Origin: Burkholderia anthina
Lineage (GTDB): Bacteria > Pseudomonadota > Gammaproteobacteria > Burkholderiales > Burkholderiaceae
Reading direction: 5' to 3'
NCBI RefSeq assembly: GCF_902498995.1
Contig: NZ_CABVLY010000019.1
Location: forward strand, 108,748-172,747
DNA length: 64,000 bases
Shown: one piece after another, positions 5,659 to 12,274 of the stretch
Numbering within the stretch: the stretch's first letter is position 1
Layout: each line of letters opens with the position of its first letter
The notes under the pieces: model-generated
Told to the model about the DNA's origin: nothing
Seen by the model: only the letters and a program-made list of their open reading frames with translations
Database searches by the model: none
Position numbers and translations under genes: made by a program

Positions 5659-6941
5659 GTGCGTGTATGGCGCTCGCGCACGTCATTCCTATGCCGGAGC
5701 GGCCGCGCTCCGCCCAAGCTGAAGAGAGGTACACCCGCGTGCCGCATAGCGTTCTGGAGGCCCTTGCGCTGGCTGATTTTGGCAAGCGGCACTACAAGAT
5801 TTTGATGGTGTTGATGCGTCAGACATACGGCTATGACAAGGCCGCTGACGAAATCAGTCTGACGCAGTTCCATGACAAGACCGGTGTCTTGCCGCCGCAC
5901 ATCTCTGCCGCGATCGGCGAGTTGATTGACATGCAGGTTCTTGTGAAGTCGCCGGGACGATACGCCGCGAGTCTGTCGATCAACAAGGACTTTGATCAGT
6001 GGATAGGCAAAGCGCGGATCGATACGTCGAAGATTTTGGGTTACCAAAACGGTAACGAAGGGGTTACCGAAACGGTAATAGAGGGTTACCAAAACAGTCA
6101 TTTGGGGTTACCGAAACAGTCATTTGGGGTTACCGAAACAGTAACCACAAGAGACAACTCCAAGAGAAAGAACCAAGAGACAACTCCAAGAGAAACCCTT
6201 TCGCGCTCGCTTCGCGAACGCTTTGAGAATTTCTGGGAGTGCTACCCGCGTAAGCGATCGAAGAAAGCAGCGGAAAAGGCGTTTGCCAAGGTCAACCCGG
6301 ACGAGCAGCTCTTCAAGGACCTGATGTCAGGTCTGGAGCGGGCCAAGACTTCGGAGCAGTGGCAGAACCCGAAATTCCAGCCGCACGCAGCAACGTGGCT
6401 GAACGACGGCGGATGGATGGACGAATTCCAGACTGCGTACAGCGATGCCGAAACGGCCGTGATCCGAGCCTTCAACGAGGCGCTTGGGGAGCGTATCGGC
6501 ACCGTGGACGAAGCGGTATTCGTCGAGGCCCGTGCTGGCTCGATCCGTGCCTTCCTTGCGCACCTGAAGAACGACCCGGAAGCAGCGGGCCGGTATTTCC
6601 CGGCGGTTCGCGACAAGGTCGAGCTGCCGCCGCATGCAGGATTCGACTACCTGATCAGCCCGAAGGGATTCGGCGACACGACGGGCCGCATGCGTGTCGC
6701 GAAGCCGGCCGGCACAGCACCAGGTGTGCGTGGCGACTGGCATGCGACGGGACCTGGCATCGCGGCACGCGGCGCGGAGCTGGGCATCACCAAGGGAGAC
6801 GAAGAGAACGTCGTCACGTACCGCCGGCGCGTGTTCAAGGCGGCCGGACCCGGCGTCTGGCGCGATCAGGATCTCGCGGCCGAGGCGAAGTATGGCGACG
6901 AAGCATACGAGCGTCTCTGGCGCTTCTACAACGAAGAGTGA
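5655..6941 (+). CDS. replication protein O-like initiator carrying the phage origin in its gene
   Basis: 428 aa. Residues about 20-120 match the phage replication protein O N-terminal winged-helix domain (TRVPHSVLEALALADFGKRH, QTYGYDKAADEISLTQFHDK). Residues about 128-165 are encoded by five DNA iterons. A second conserved block (FENFWECYPRKRSKKAAEKA, HAATWLNDGGW) is typical of phage replisome organisers. It should bind the iterons in its own gene and recruit the host helicase or loader; no separate helicase loader (P) gene was recognised downstream. The start overlaps the ParB-like stop by 4 bp. The C-terminal 150 aa are less conserved. Confidence 0.85.
   Translation: MSACMALAHVIPMPERPRSAQAEERYTRVPHSVLEALALADFGKRHYKILMVLMRQTYGYDKAADEISLTQFHDKTGVLPPHISAAIGELIDMQVLVKSPGRYAASLSINKDFDQWIGKARIDTSKILGYQNGNEGVTETVIEGYQNSHLGLPKQSFGVTETVTTRDNSKRKNQETTPRETLSRSLRERFENFWECYPRKRSKKAAEKAFAKVNPDEQLFKDLMSGLERAKTSEQWQNPKFQPHAATWLNDGGWMDEFQTAYSDAETAVIRAFNEALGERIGTVDEAVFVEARAGSIRAFLAHLKNDPEAAGRYFPAVRDKVELPPHAGFDYLISPKGFGDTTGRMRVAKPAGTAPGVRGDWHATGPGIAARGAELGITKGDEENVVTYRRRVFKAAGPGVWRDQDLAAEAKYGDEAYERLWRFYNEE
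6039..6195 (+). repeat. iterons: probable phage replication origin
   Basis: Five direct copies of GGTTACC-N-AAAC-N-GT begin at 6039, 6062, 6084, 6106 and 6128, spaced 23, 22, 22 and 22 bp (two helical turns). Directly after them the 19-bp word GAGACAACTCCAAGAGAAA occurs twice, at 6151-6169 and 6177-6195, in a strongly purine-rich strand. Lambda ori has the same design: iterons in gene O followed by an easily melted asymmetric segment. Confidence 0.85.
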
Positions 6942-6952
6942 CGAGCATTCAC

Positions 6953-7618
6953 ATGACGAAACGAACCACATGGCCGATGCGCGTCGACGAGGGTACGACG
7001 AAGGTCGGTACGGCACGCGTGCGCGACGACTCGCGGCCGAAGATGACGTCGGCGCAGAAGGCCGTTTTCGATGCAACGGGCAACCGGCCGCAGGTCGACG
7101 CAGGTTTCGACGACATTGGCGACGGGATCGATGCTCCGCCGGTGCTGACGCCGGCATACAGAAAGGTCGCGCAGCAGATGGCGGCCAGGTCCGTAGGGTT
7201 CACGGTCGACTGCAATCCGGTTGCAAAAGGGCGGCCCCGCGCAAGCTCGACTCCCCGCGGCATCCGGATGCACACGCCGAAGGCAACGAAGCGATACGAG
7301 GCAGAGGTACAAGCTGCTGCGCGGGCGGCAATGCTGCGGGAGCTGCCGTTCGGGCGCCCGGTTGCACTCACGGTGTCGATCGTCCTGCCGGTCCCGGCGA
7401 GCTGGTCGAAGCGCCGTAAGCGGCTGGCATACATGGGCGAGATCGCGGCGACCAAGAAGCCGGATGCCGACAACGTGCTGAAGGCGATCAAAGACGGGAT
7501 GAACGGCATCGTGTACTGGGACGACTCGCAGGTCGTGTCGATCGTTCTGACGAAGGCGTACGGGGAGCACCCGCGTGCTGATTTGGTGGTGACTGAGCTG
7601 GATAAGGAGGCTGCGTGA
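6953..7618 (+). CDS. rusA: RusA-family Holliday junction resolvase with N-terminal extension
   Basis: 221 aa from the ATG at 6953. The C-terminal 140 residues are RusA: PVAKGRPRAS (about 89-98), and the acidic motif PDADNVLKAIKDGMNGIVYW (170-189) followed by DDSQV. The likely metal ligands are Asp171, Asp173 and Asp191, with Lys177. RusA cuts four-way junctions and helps resolve branched phage DNA before packaging. RusA proteins are usually about 120-140 aa; here roughly 80 extra residues at the N-terminus have no recognised domain. Translation of the next gene is coupled by a GTGA overlap. Confidence 0.9.
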   Translation: MTKRTTWPMRVDEGTTKVGTARVRDDSRPKMTSAQKAVFDATGNRPQVDAGFDDIGDGIDAPPVLTPAYRKVAQQMAARSVGFTVDCNPVAKGRPRASSTPRGIRMHTPKATKRYEAEVQAAARAAMLRELPFGRPVALTVSIVLPVPASWSKRRKRLAYMGEIAATKKPDADNVLKAIKDGMNGIVYWDDSQVVSIVLTKAYGEHPRADLVVTELDKEAA

Positions 7619-7956
7619 AGGCAACTGGGAAATACAAGCTTGACGGGATTTTGGCGGTGATGAAGGCCGGTCGGTGGTACACGGCAAGTGACCTTGCCAC
7701 GCAGGCGCGGATACCCGTCACAACGGCGCGGCTTCTGTTGGGCGGCGTTCGTGCAGTTACCGCAATTGATTCGAGGAAGGGGCGAAAGCGCAGTCGGGAG
7801 TTCTGTCTTGCTGGAACTGGGGTGGGTCCGAGACATGTTGACACCCGAATCCGTCCGGACTTTACGAGCCATCTGAAGGGGTATCAGGGTTGGCTAAACG
7901 GACATCGGGCGCTGGCGATGGTGGCGCGGGGCGTCGTCGGAATCAGGGAGGTCTGA
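7615..7956 (+). CDS. winged-helix-like phage protein (113 aa)
   Basis: 113 aa from a GTG that overlaps the RusA stop (GTGA). Residues about 8-60 (GILAVMKAGRWYTASDLATQ) look like a winged-helix DNA-binding fold; the rest is basic without motif. It is followed by a second small winged-helix-like protein in the same operon, joined by a TGATG overlap. Its function is not known; a DNA-binding regulator of the early-to-middle transition is possible. Confidence 0.6.
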   Translation: MKATGKYKLDGILAVMKAGRWYTASDLATQARIPVTTARLLLGGVRAVTAIDSRKGRKRSREFCLAGTGVGPRHVDTRIRPDFTSHLKGYQGWLNGHRALAMVARGVVGIREV

Positions 7957-8357
7957 TGGCAGGCAGAAAGGCGGGGAAGGTCGGGCCGGTTTCGAAAAAG
8001 ATGATCGAGTGCGTGAAGGCGAATCCGGGAATCCATGCTGCTGAAGTCGCGCGGGTCTTGGGACTCAACCAAGGGGGCGGTATGCGAGGGATGGTCCGAA
8101 AGCTGATTTCGGACGGCTATCTCACCCGGATTGCGGTGGAGGGCGTTCCGAACGGTGTGTTTCATACGGCTTCGCCGCTCAAATACACCGGCAAGCCCTT
8201 CGAGGGGTTCAACGAAGGCGGCATCTCGAAGCGTTCGCAGCAGATCCAAGAGCGTATCGCAGCTCAGATCGAGAGAGAGCGGCGATTGGCCGAATCGGCT
8301 GCGTGGGCCGGAATCGCAATTCGAGCGATGGTGGACGTCGGTCGAGCAGCAGCATGA
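7956..8357 (+). CDS. winged-helix DNA-binding phage protein (133 aa)
   Basis: 133 aa from the ATG at 7956, chosen because AGGGAGG lies 6 bases upstream and the start overlaps the previous stop (TGATG). An upstream in-frame ATG at 7890 would add a low-complexity Gly/Arg stretch. Residues about 15-65 (MIECVKANPGIHAAEVARVL, then MRGMVRKLISDGYLTR) form a typical winged helix. The C-terminal part is a charged helix (QQIQERIAAQIERERRL). It is probably a DNA-binding protein of unknown target. Confidence 0.65.
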   Translation: MAGRKAGKVGPVSKKMIECVKANPGIHAAEVARVLGLNQGGGMRGMVRKLISDGYLTRIAVEGVPNGVFHTASPLKYTGKPFEGFNEGGISKRSQQIQERIAAQIERERRLAESAAWAGIAIRAMVDVGRAAA

Positions 8358-8797
8358 AGCGATCCGGATTCAAGCCGCGCACGAAGCCGATGTCGCGCGG
8401 GTCGTGGTCCCGGAAAAGCTCACCGTTACCGGAACAGGCGCCGGGAAAGGTCGCGATGAAGCGCCGGGCCAAGCGGCCGACAGTTGCCGAGGGCTCGAAG
8501 TATCTGGCGGCCTGTCGCGGCGAGCCGTGTTACCTGCGTGTTCCCGGTCTGTGCCGACTGAATCCGATGGACGACACGGTGGTGCCGTGTCACTCGAATC
8601 AAGGGCGTCACGGGAAAGCCGGTGGACTGAAGGCGAAAAACGAATTCACGGTTCCGGGCTGCAACCTGTGTCACGCGTGGATCGATCAGAACCGAGTCGG
8701 CACGCCTATGCAGGTCAAGTTCGATGTGTGGGATTCGGCGTACGAGGAATGGGCGCCGGTGCGCGCCCGAAAGATGGGAGAAGCAAATTGCCAGTGA
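8354..8797 (+). CDS. YbcO-like (DUF1364) putative nuclease
   Basis: 147 aa from the ATG at 8354 (ATGA overlap with the previous gene). A basic N-terminus is followed by YLAACRGEPCYLRVPGLC, VVPCHSNQGRHGKAGGLK and PGCNLCHAWIDQ, the Cys/His pattern of the DUF1364 family found in the nin-like region of lambdoid phages (E. coli YbcO), thought to be a zinc-binding HNH-like nuclease. A family role in recombination or junction processing fits its place just after rusA. Catalytic assignment is inference. Confidence 0.72.
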   Translation: MKRSGFKPRTKPMSRGSWSRKSSPLPEQAPGKVAMKRRAKRPTVAEGSKYLAACRGEPCYLRVPGLCRLNPMDDTVVPCHSNQGRHGKAGGLKAKNEFTVPGCNLCHAWIDQNRVGTPMQVKFDVWDSAYEEWAPVRARKMGEANCQ

Positions 8798-9132
8798 GGC
8801 TGTGGGTCGAGATCCCGGACGGGACATACAGCGCCCCGAGACGGCGCGGGGCCGGTGGGATGGTCATCTACGAACGGACGCGCGAAATCGATGCAACCGT
8901 GTTCCGTATCGCCCGAATCGCGACAGTCAAGCGCCAGTTGATCGCATCCGTCGAGGTTGATGCGTTTATTCCGGAAATGTACCGGACGCGTATTCCGCAG
9001 GTCGATGCGCGGTGGGTGGAGCCGGGTGTGTTCCGGACAAAGGCATACGTCCACCGCAATCGAAAGTCGCGCGAGATGGGGCAGTTTCTGGAGAGCGGTG
9101 CGTTGGTCTTGGACTTGAGGGAGGCGCAATGA
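8788..9132 (+). CDS. phage protein, unknown (114 aa, TTG start)
   Basis: 114 aa reading PVRLWVEIPDGTYSAPRRRG after a TTG start at 8788; GGGAG lies 7 bases before it. The frame overlaps the end of the upstream gene by 10 bp, and its stop overlaps the next start (ATGA). The centre is beta-rich (ATVFRIARIATVKRQLIASV, then VDAFIPEMYRTRIPQVD). No family recognised. It is part of a tightly coupled middle operon. Confidence 0.6.
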   Translation: MPVRLWVEIPDGTYSAPRRRGAGGMVIYERTREIDATVFRIARIATVKRQLIASVEVDAFIPEMYRTRIPQVDARWVEPGVFRTKAYVHRNRKSREMGQFLESGALVLDLREAQ

Positions 9133-9638
9133 CACCGGCAGCACAGAGAAAGCGCCTGGAAGGACAGGCAACGATCGCGAAGAAGGTGTTTGAGGTAGTT
9201 CCGATCCGCGACGCGTGGTCGATCCACCAGATGATGTCGCACCTCACGAAGATCACCAAGAGCCACATCGACTACCGGGTAATGCAGGGCTGCTTGAGCG
9301 CCTTGAAGGATTCCGGGCTGGTCAGGGAGCCGCAGCGGGGATTCTTCCAGCGAGTCGAGGTGCGCGAAGAAACAGTGAAAACCGAAGTGCAAGGAGAAAT
9401 CGACGTGCCGAACCTGAAGACTGAATCGAAACCGGCCGCGCCGGCATCGCCGATCGATGTGCTGGACGGGATTGCCGGGCGCTTGCGCCGGTTGCGAGAC
9501 GACGCGGACACGCTCGCGTCTGACATCGAGACGGCAGCGCTCGTCATCGCCGAGCAGGGCTCGGAAACGCAGGCTGCCGTGATGAAGGCCCGCCAGCTTC
9601 AACAGCTCTTGCAGGAACTGGGGGGTATCCGGGTATGA
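9129..9638 (+). CDS. phage protein with helical/coiled-coil C-terminus (169 aa)
   Basis: 169 aa starting MTPAAQRKRLEGQATIAKKV. The first 80 residues resemble a small DNA-binding fold (WSIHQMMSHLTKITKSHIDY, LSALKDSGLVREPQRGFF), and residues about 110-165 are a predicted long helix or coiled coil (LDGIAGRLRRLRDDADTLAS). Coupled by 4-bp overlaps to both neighbours. The function is unknown; the winged-helix-like start suggests DNA binding. Confidence 0.6.
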   Translation: MTPAAQRKRLEGQATIAKKVFEVVPIRDAWSIHQMMSHLTKITKSHIDYRVMQGCLSALKDSGLVREPQRGFFQRVEVREETVKTEVQGEIDVPNLKTESKPAAPASPIDVLDGIAGRLRRLRDDADTLASDIETAALVIAEQGSETQAAVMKARQLQQLLQELGGIRV

Positions 9639-9883
9639 GCGACATCAAAATCAATGTTGCGCGCACAAACGTGACGGTGCATCGGGCGGTGCTGGCGGCA
9701 GATGCGATTGAGCGAATTCTCGCGCAGCGCGTATGCGAGTCGGCAGGGTTGGAGCGATCGGGAGCCGGTGTCAGCGTCGATGTGCGGCTTTCGAGCCGAA
9801 TGGGTAGCTACGGATCGGAATTCGAGGCGATCGTCACCGTGACCATCGACCACGCAAAGCAGCCGGGCGCGGAAGGCGTATGA
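9635..9883 (+). CDS. small phage protein (82 aa), unknown
   Basis: 82 aa starting MSDIKINVARTNVTVHRAVL. Alternating beta strands and one helix (AADAIERILAQRVCESAGLE), ending with a VTVTIDHAKQ strand. No motif known. ATGA overlaps on both sides show it is translated as part of the coupled early/middle operon. Confidence 0.55.
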   Translation: MSDIKINVARTNVTVHRAVLAADAIERILAQRVCESAGLERSGAGVSVDVRLSSRMGSYGSEFEAIVTVTIDHAKQPGAEGV

Positions 9884-10128
9884 GCGCAGCCGCATGCATC
9901 TTGTACAGCGACGTGCCCGAGCGTCTGCTCATATCGTCGATTCGTCATCGCGACGGAGTGACCGAGGCGGATCTCATCGCATTCGACGAATGCCCGTTCA
10001 GCGGCGAGATCACGGAGACGGAACACGGCATGCAGATCGCGTTCCCGTGGCCGCGCAACCGGACGATGCGCCATGCGATAGGCGACTGGCTTACGCACCA
10101 CGGCATCAACTTCACGGTCGTCATGTAA
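9880..10128 (+). CDS. small phage protein (82 aa), unknown
   Basis: 82 aa starting MSAAACILYSDVPERLLISS, acidic, with no membrane segment. The sequence EADLIAFDECPFSGEITETE followed by MQIAFPWPRNRTMRHAIGDW looks like a compact alpha/beta fold. Unknown function. It is translationally coupled to the upstream gene and followed by a 44-bp gap before the candidate late regulator. Confidence 0.55.
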   Translation: MSAAACILYSDVPERLLISSIRHRDGVTEADLIAFDECPFSGEITETEHGMQIAFPWPRNRTMRHAIGDWLTHHGINFTVVM

Positions 10129-10172
10129 CGACGAATCACCGACCTCTCAAGCAAATCGAAAACAGGAAGAAC

Positions 10173-10598
10173 ATGACGCTCGACGAAAGCAACCAGATCG
10201 AAGAACTGCTCGGCGAATGGTACGACTGGCAGGCTGGCTACGTGCCGAGTCTTGGTTATGGGCGCGTCGATCCGTCGTGCCGTGGCTTCTCCGAAGACGA
10301 ACGGACGGTCACGGCCGACGAGCGCTCGGAAGAGGCAGACCGGAAGGCAGCGAAGAAGCGTGCGGAACAGGTCGACGTGTGCGTTGACGCTCTGGCGTGG
10401 CAGGAGCGCGCTGCTATCCAGCGACACATGAAGACGAAGCGTATCGGGGCGATGAACCGGGAGTGCGGCGCAAACGTCTGGAGCAACCCGCGCGCGTTCA
10501 ATCTGTCGGAGGCGCACGCGAACTACCAAGATGCGAAAGCGGCTCTGTATCCGCGCTTGATGGCACGCGGCCTGTTGCGTCAGGCTGTCTGCGCGTAG
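10173..10598 (+). CDS. phage protein in the position of a late antiterminator (Q-like candidate)
   Basis: 141 aa from the ATG at 10173 with an AGGAAG ribosome binding site. The N-terminus (LDESNQIEELLGEWYDWQAG, VDPSCRGFSEDERTV) and a helical, basic middle (RKAAKKRAEQVDVCVDALAW) lead into MKTKRIGAMNRECGANVWSN. It is the last gene of the early/middle operon and lies just upstream of the brnTA cassette and a late promoter followed by a terminator. Lambda Q, and unrelated phage regulators with the same role, sit in this place. No diagnostic Q motif was recognised, so the role is inferred from position. An alternative is a structural or regulatory protein of unknown type. Confidence 0.55.
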   Translation: MTLDESNQIEELLGEWYDWQAGYVPSLGYGRVDPSCRGFSEDERTVTADERSEEADRKAAKKRAEQVDVCVDALAWQERAAIQRHMKTKRIGAMNRECGANVWSNPRAFNLSEAHANYQDAKAALYPRLMARGLLRQAVCA

Positions 10599-10640
10599 CT
10601 ACAAAAAATACTTGCGCTCTTTATTATTCGTAGCTACAAT
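10595..10640 (+). promoter_or_regulatory. brnT promoter with repeated GTAGCTAC operator
   Basis: -35 TTGCGC (10612-10617), exact 17-bp spacer, -10 TACAAT (10635-10640). The palindrome GTAGCTAC followed by AA occurs at 10595-10602 and again at 10630-10637, where it overlaps the -10 box; the copies are 35 bp apart. The BrnA antitoxin (ribbon-helix-helix) is known to autorepress its operon, so these are likely BrnA or BrnTA operators. The predicted start lies on the brnT ATG. Confidence 0.75.
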
Positions 10641-10647
10641 TATTCAC

Positions 10648-10917
10648 ATGGACATCACCTTTGACCCCGCTAAGAACGAATCCAACATCGCCAAGCACGG
10701 CGTGTCGCTTGAACTGGCGGCAGAGTTGGATTGGCCGGAAGTAATGGCCTGCGTTGATTCCCGGCACGACTACAAGGAAGTGCGCGAAATCGGATTCGGC
10801 GTCATCGGTGATCGTCTCTACTGCGTCGTGTTCACGCAACGCGGTAATGTCATGCACATCATCAGCATGCGTAAGGCGAACAAGCGCGAGGTAAAGAGCT
10901 ATGTCGAACAAACGTAA
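10648..10917 (+). CDS. brnT: BrnT-family toxin (type II ribonuclease toxin)
   Basis: 89 aa starting MDITFDPAKNESNIAKHGVS, the BrnT signature (DUF497: FDxxKNxxNxxKHGVS), then DSRHDYKEVREIGFGVIGDR, LYCVVFTQRG and IISMRKANKREVKSY, with the conserved catalytic-type R and K/H residues of this RelE-like RNase fold. BrnT stops growth by cutting RNA. The next gene encodes its antitoxin and overlaps by 17 bp. The ATG at 10648 is chosen over an upstream in-frame TTG because it follows directly after the -10 box; no ribosome binding site is present, so translation is probably leaderless. Confidence 0.88.
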   Translation: MDITFDPAKNESNIAKHGVSLELAAELDWPEVMACVDSRHDYKEVREIGFGVIGDRLYCVVFTQRGNVMHIISMRKANKREVKSYVEQT

Positions 10918-11185
10918 GATCGTCATGCCGACGGACGAAGAAGACGCGGCAATCAACCGCGGCATTGCTGCGGATCCTGACACCTTCGAAGTGACCGAAG
11001 GTGATTTCAAGAAAATGAAGCGGCTGGGTGCGCGTGGCCGGCCGCGTGCTGCGAATCCAAAGGTGCTGCTGTCGGTTCGCTACGATGCCGACATCGTCGA
11101 GGCGTTTAAGTCGTCGGGCGATGGCTGGCAAACACGTATGAACGATGCGCTTCGCGATTGGCTGAAAGATCACCAGCCCGCATAA
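10901..11185 (+). CDS. brnA: BrnA-family antitoxin
   Basis: 94 aa starting MSNKRKIVMPTDEEDAAINR. An acidic N-terminal toxin-neutralising arm (EEDAAINRGIAADPDTFEVT) is followed by a ribbon-helix-helix DNA-binding domain at the C-terminus (PKVLLSVRYDADIVEAFKSS, TRMNDALRDWLKDH), the DUF4415/BrnA arrangement. It neutralises BrnT by direct binding and represses the operon. GAGG lies upstream of the ATG inside brnT. In a prophage, such a pair can stabilise the element or act in phage exclusion. Confidence 0.87.
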   Translation: MSNKRKIVMPTDEEDAAINRGIAADPDTFEVTEGDFKKMKRLGARGRPRAANPKVLLSVRYDADIVEAFKSSGDGWQTRMNDALRDWLKDHQPA

Positions 11186-11190
11186 AGGGG

Positions 11191-11219
11191 TTGTAAACCC
11201 GTCCGCATTTCGCTATATT
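11191..11219 (+). promoter_or_regulatory. late promoter (pR'-like)
   Basis: -35 TTGTAA (11191-11196), exact 17-bp spacer, -10 TATATT (11214-11219), giving a predicted start near 11226, only a few bases beyond brnA. Transcription would meet the hairpin GGGCGC/GCGCCC at about 11229-11244 and a terminator at 11251-11282, making a short RNA of about 57 nt unless antitermination occurs. This is the same logic as lambda pR' and tR'. Confidence 0.65.
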
Positions 11220-11250
11220 GACGACGTCGGGCGCGAGGTGCGCCCGAAGC

Positions 11251-11282
11251 AAAGCCCACCCGGAAAGCCGCGTGGGCTTTTT
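11251..11282 (+). terminator. terminator just after the late promoter (tR'-like)
   Basis: Perfect 9-bp stem AAAGCCCAC/GTGGGCTTT (11251-11259 and 11272-11280) around a 12-base loop, with the T-run at 11278-11282. It also ends the brnTA transcript. Its place about 30 bases after the predicted late start makes it a candidate target for antitermination. Confidence 0.8.
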
Positions 11283-11290
11283 ATCGAGAG

Positions 11291-11452
11291 GTGGCTTAGG
11301 GCGTGGGCTCGCATGTGGCCCTGTGCAGCGAGCATCTGTCCCGGCACGAATACGCGTCTGATGAAGGCTGAAGCCAGAAACCGCCTAGGCGGTCGCGCGG
11401 AGTCCTCACAGCCGGGGAATAACTGAGGACCAGGGGCCACGCCCTAAACCAC
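11291..11452 (+). ncRNA. compact structured RNA candidate upstream of the late genes
   Basis: A long closing helix pairs GTGGcTTAGGGCGTGG (11291-11306) with CCACGCCCTAAaCCAC (11437-11452), 15 of 16 positions complementary. Enclosed are three hairpins: GCTCGC/GCGAGC (11307-11312/11328-11333), the perfect palindrome ACCGCCTAGGCGGT (11380-11393), and GTCCTCA/TGAGGAC (11402-11408/11424-11430). A small GGC-TGAA-GCC hairpin lies at 11366-11375. No protein-coding frame of good quality crosses it. It is flanked by two intrinsic terminators, so it is either a separate stable RNA or a cis-acting element of the late transcript. No known RNA family could be assigned. Confidence 0.68.
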
Positions 11453-11469
11453 TATTCGAGTTATACATG

Positions 11470-11503
11470 AAGCCCGCAAGGTGAAAGCCTCGCGGGCTTT
11501 TTC
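11470..11503 (+). terminator. intrinsic terminator after the structured RNA
   Basis: 8-bp stem AAGCCCGC/GCGGGCTT (11470-11477 and 11492-11499) with a T-run at 11498-11502. It lies 17 bases beyond the closing helix of the structured RNA, as expected for the end of a small RNA gene or a second regulated terminator ahead of the late genes. Confidence 0.75.
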
Positions 11504-11525
11504 CGTTTACGCGCCTCGAGTTGAT

Positions 11526-11705
11526 ATGTCCGTCTTGACGTTTCGTCGTCGCCCGCGCTGGGTGCGCGCGGTCGTGGCGGTTATCGCATTCATGCGTTTG
11601 CACTACGCAGACCGGCGACAAGAGCGCCAGAGTCAGACGGTGCGCAGAGCCTACTACGAACCGAAGCAATCCCGTCTGCATCGCGGACAGAAGGAAGCCC
11701 CATGA
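11526..11705 (+). CDS. small basic phage protein (59 aa), unknown
   Basis: 59 aa starting MSVLTFRRRPRWVRAVVAVI and then AFMRLHYADRRQERQ. A short hydrophobic segment (VRAVVAVIAFM) sits between basic stretches, so it may be membrane-associated; the tail is basic. No family recognised and no strong ribosome binding site. Its stop overlaps the start of an 18-codon frame (ATGA), and the HNH gene follows 12 bp further on. Confidence 0.45.
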   Translation: MSVLTFRRRPRWVRAVVAVIAFMRLHYADRRQERQSQTVRRAYYEPKQSRLHRGQKEAP

Positions 11706-11758
11706 AGGAACTCTATGCGAGGCGCGTGCGGTTGCGCCACATGTCGGCGGATCAGTGA
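11702..11758 (+). CDS. 18-aa mini frame coupled to the upstream gene (candidate)
   Basis: ATG at 11702 overlaps the previous stop by four bases and encodes MKELYARRVRLRHMSADQ. GGAAG precedes it. Such tiny coupled frames occur between phage packaging genes, but there is no independent support that it is translated or needed. Confidence 0.25.
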   Translation: MKELYARRVRLRHMSADQ

Positions 11759-11770
11759 CGAGGGTTGAAT

Positions 11771-12127
11771 ATGGCGCGTCGCCCAATGAAGCCTTGCAAG
11801 CACCGGGGATGCAGCGCGCTCGTCGCGGACGGTAAGACGCACTGCGACCAGCACGCGCACGAGGCAGTGAAGTGGAAGCCCGATGCGGTGCGTGGTAATC
11901 GGCATGCGCGGGGCTACGGCAGCGCATGGGAAAAGATCCGGCAGCGCATTCTGAGACGCGATAGCGGCCTGTGCCAGCCCTGTCTGCAAACAGGGCGCGT
12001 GACAGCCGCCACTGCTGTTGACCACGTCATCGCGAAGGCGCGCGGTGGAACCGACCGCGACGAGAACTTGCAAGCAATCTGTCGCGACTGCCACGCGGCG
12101 AAGACGGCGCGCGAGCGGTTGCGGTGA
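11771..12127 (+). CDS. HNH endonuclease of the packaging module
   Basis: 118 aa from the ATG at 11771 (an in-frame TTG at 11765 is the alternative); AGGG lies upstream. Two N-terminal CxxxxC-type clusters (PCKHRGCSALV, THCDQH) precede the HNH core: ILRRDSGLCQPC (Cys68, Cys71), VDHV (His85), Asn99, then ICRDCHAAKT (Cys104, Cys107, His108). Free-standing HNH nucleases next to terminase small subunits are typical of HK97-like cos phages and work with the terminase in cutting concatemers at cos. Its position directly before the terminase genes supports that role. Confidence 0.9.
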   Translation: MARRPMKPCKHRGCSALVADGKTHCDQHAHEAVKWKPDAVRGNRHARGYGSAWEKIRQRILRRDSGLCQPCLQTGRVTAATAVDHVIAKARGGTDRDENLQAICRDCHAAKTARERLR

Positions 12128-12274
12128 CGTGGGAGCGGCCGTGCCGGTCGTTGCCCGCCCGGCGGATGGCCGGGCGGGGAGGGGGGGTGAAAAAGTCTGG
12201 AAGGCGTCGCCTCTGGGACCGCCCGCTTCGTCGAATTTTTACGCCCGCGAAATTAAAAATTCAGGAGTTGGCCG
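12128..12274 (+). other. probable cos region
   Basis: The 147-bp gap between the HNH and small-terminase genes starts with the inverted repeat GCCCGCCCGGC/GGCCGGGCGGG, then the G-run GGGGAGGGGGGG, then GTGAAAAAGTCTGG and an A/T-rich segment. In HK97-type phages with the HNH-TerS-TerL order the cohesive-end site usually lies in exactly this gap. The cut position and overhang cannot be told from sequence alone. Confidence 0.45.

Noticed and set aside
11251..11503. Idea that the structured region is a tRNA or tmRNA
   Set aside because: No T-arm TTCRANY loop, no acceptor/CCA end and no anticodon arm could be found; the closing helix and hairpins do not fit a cloverleaf.
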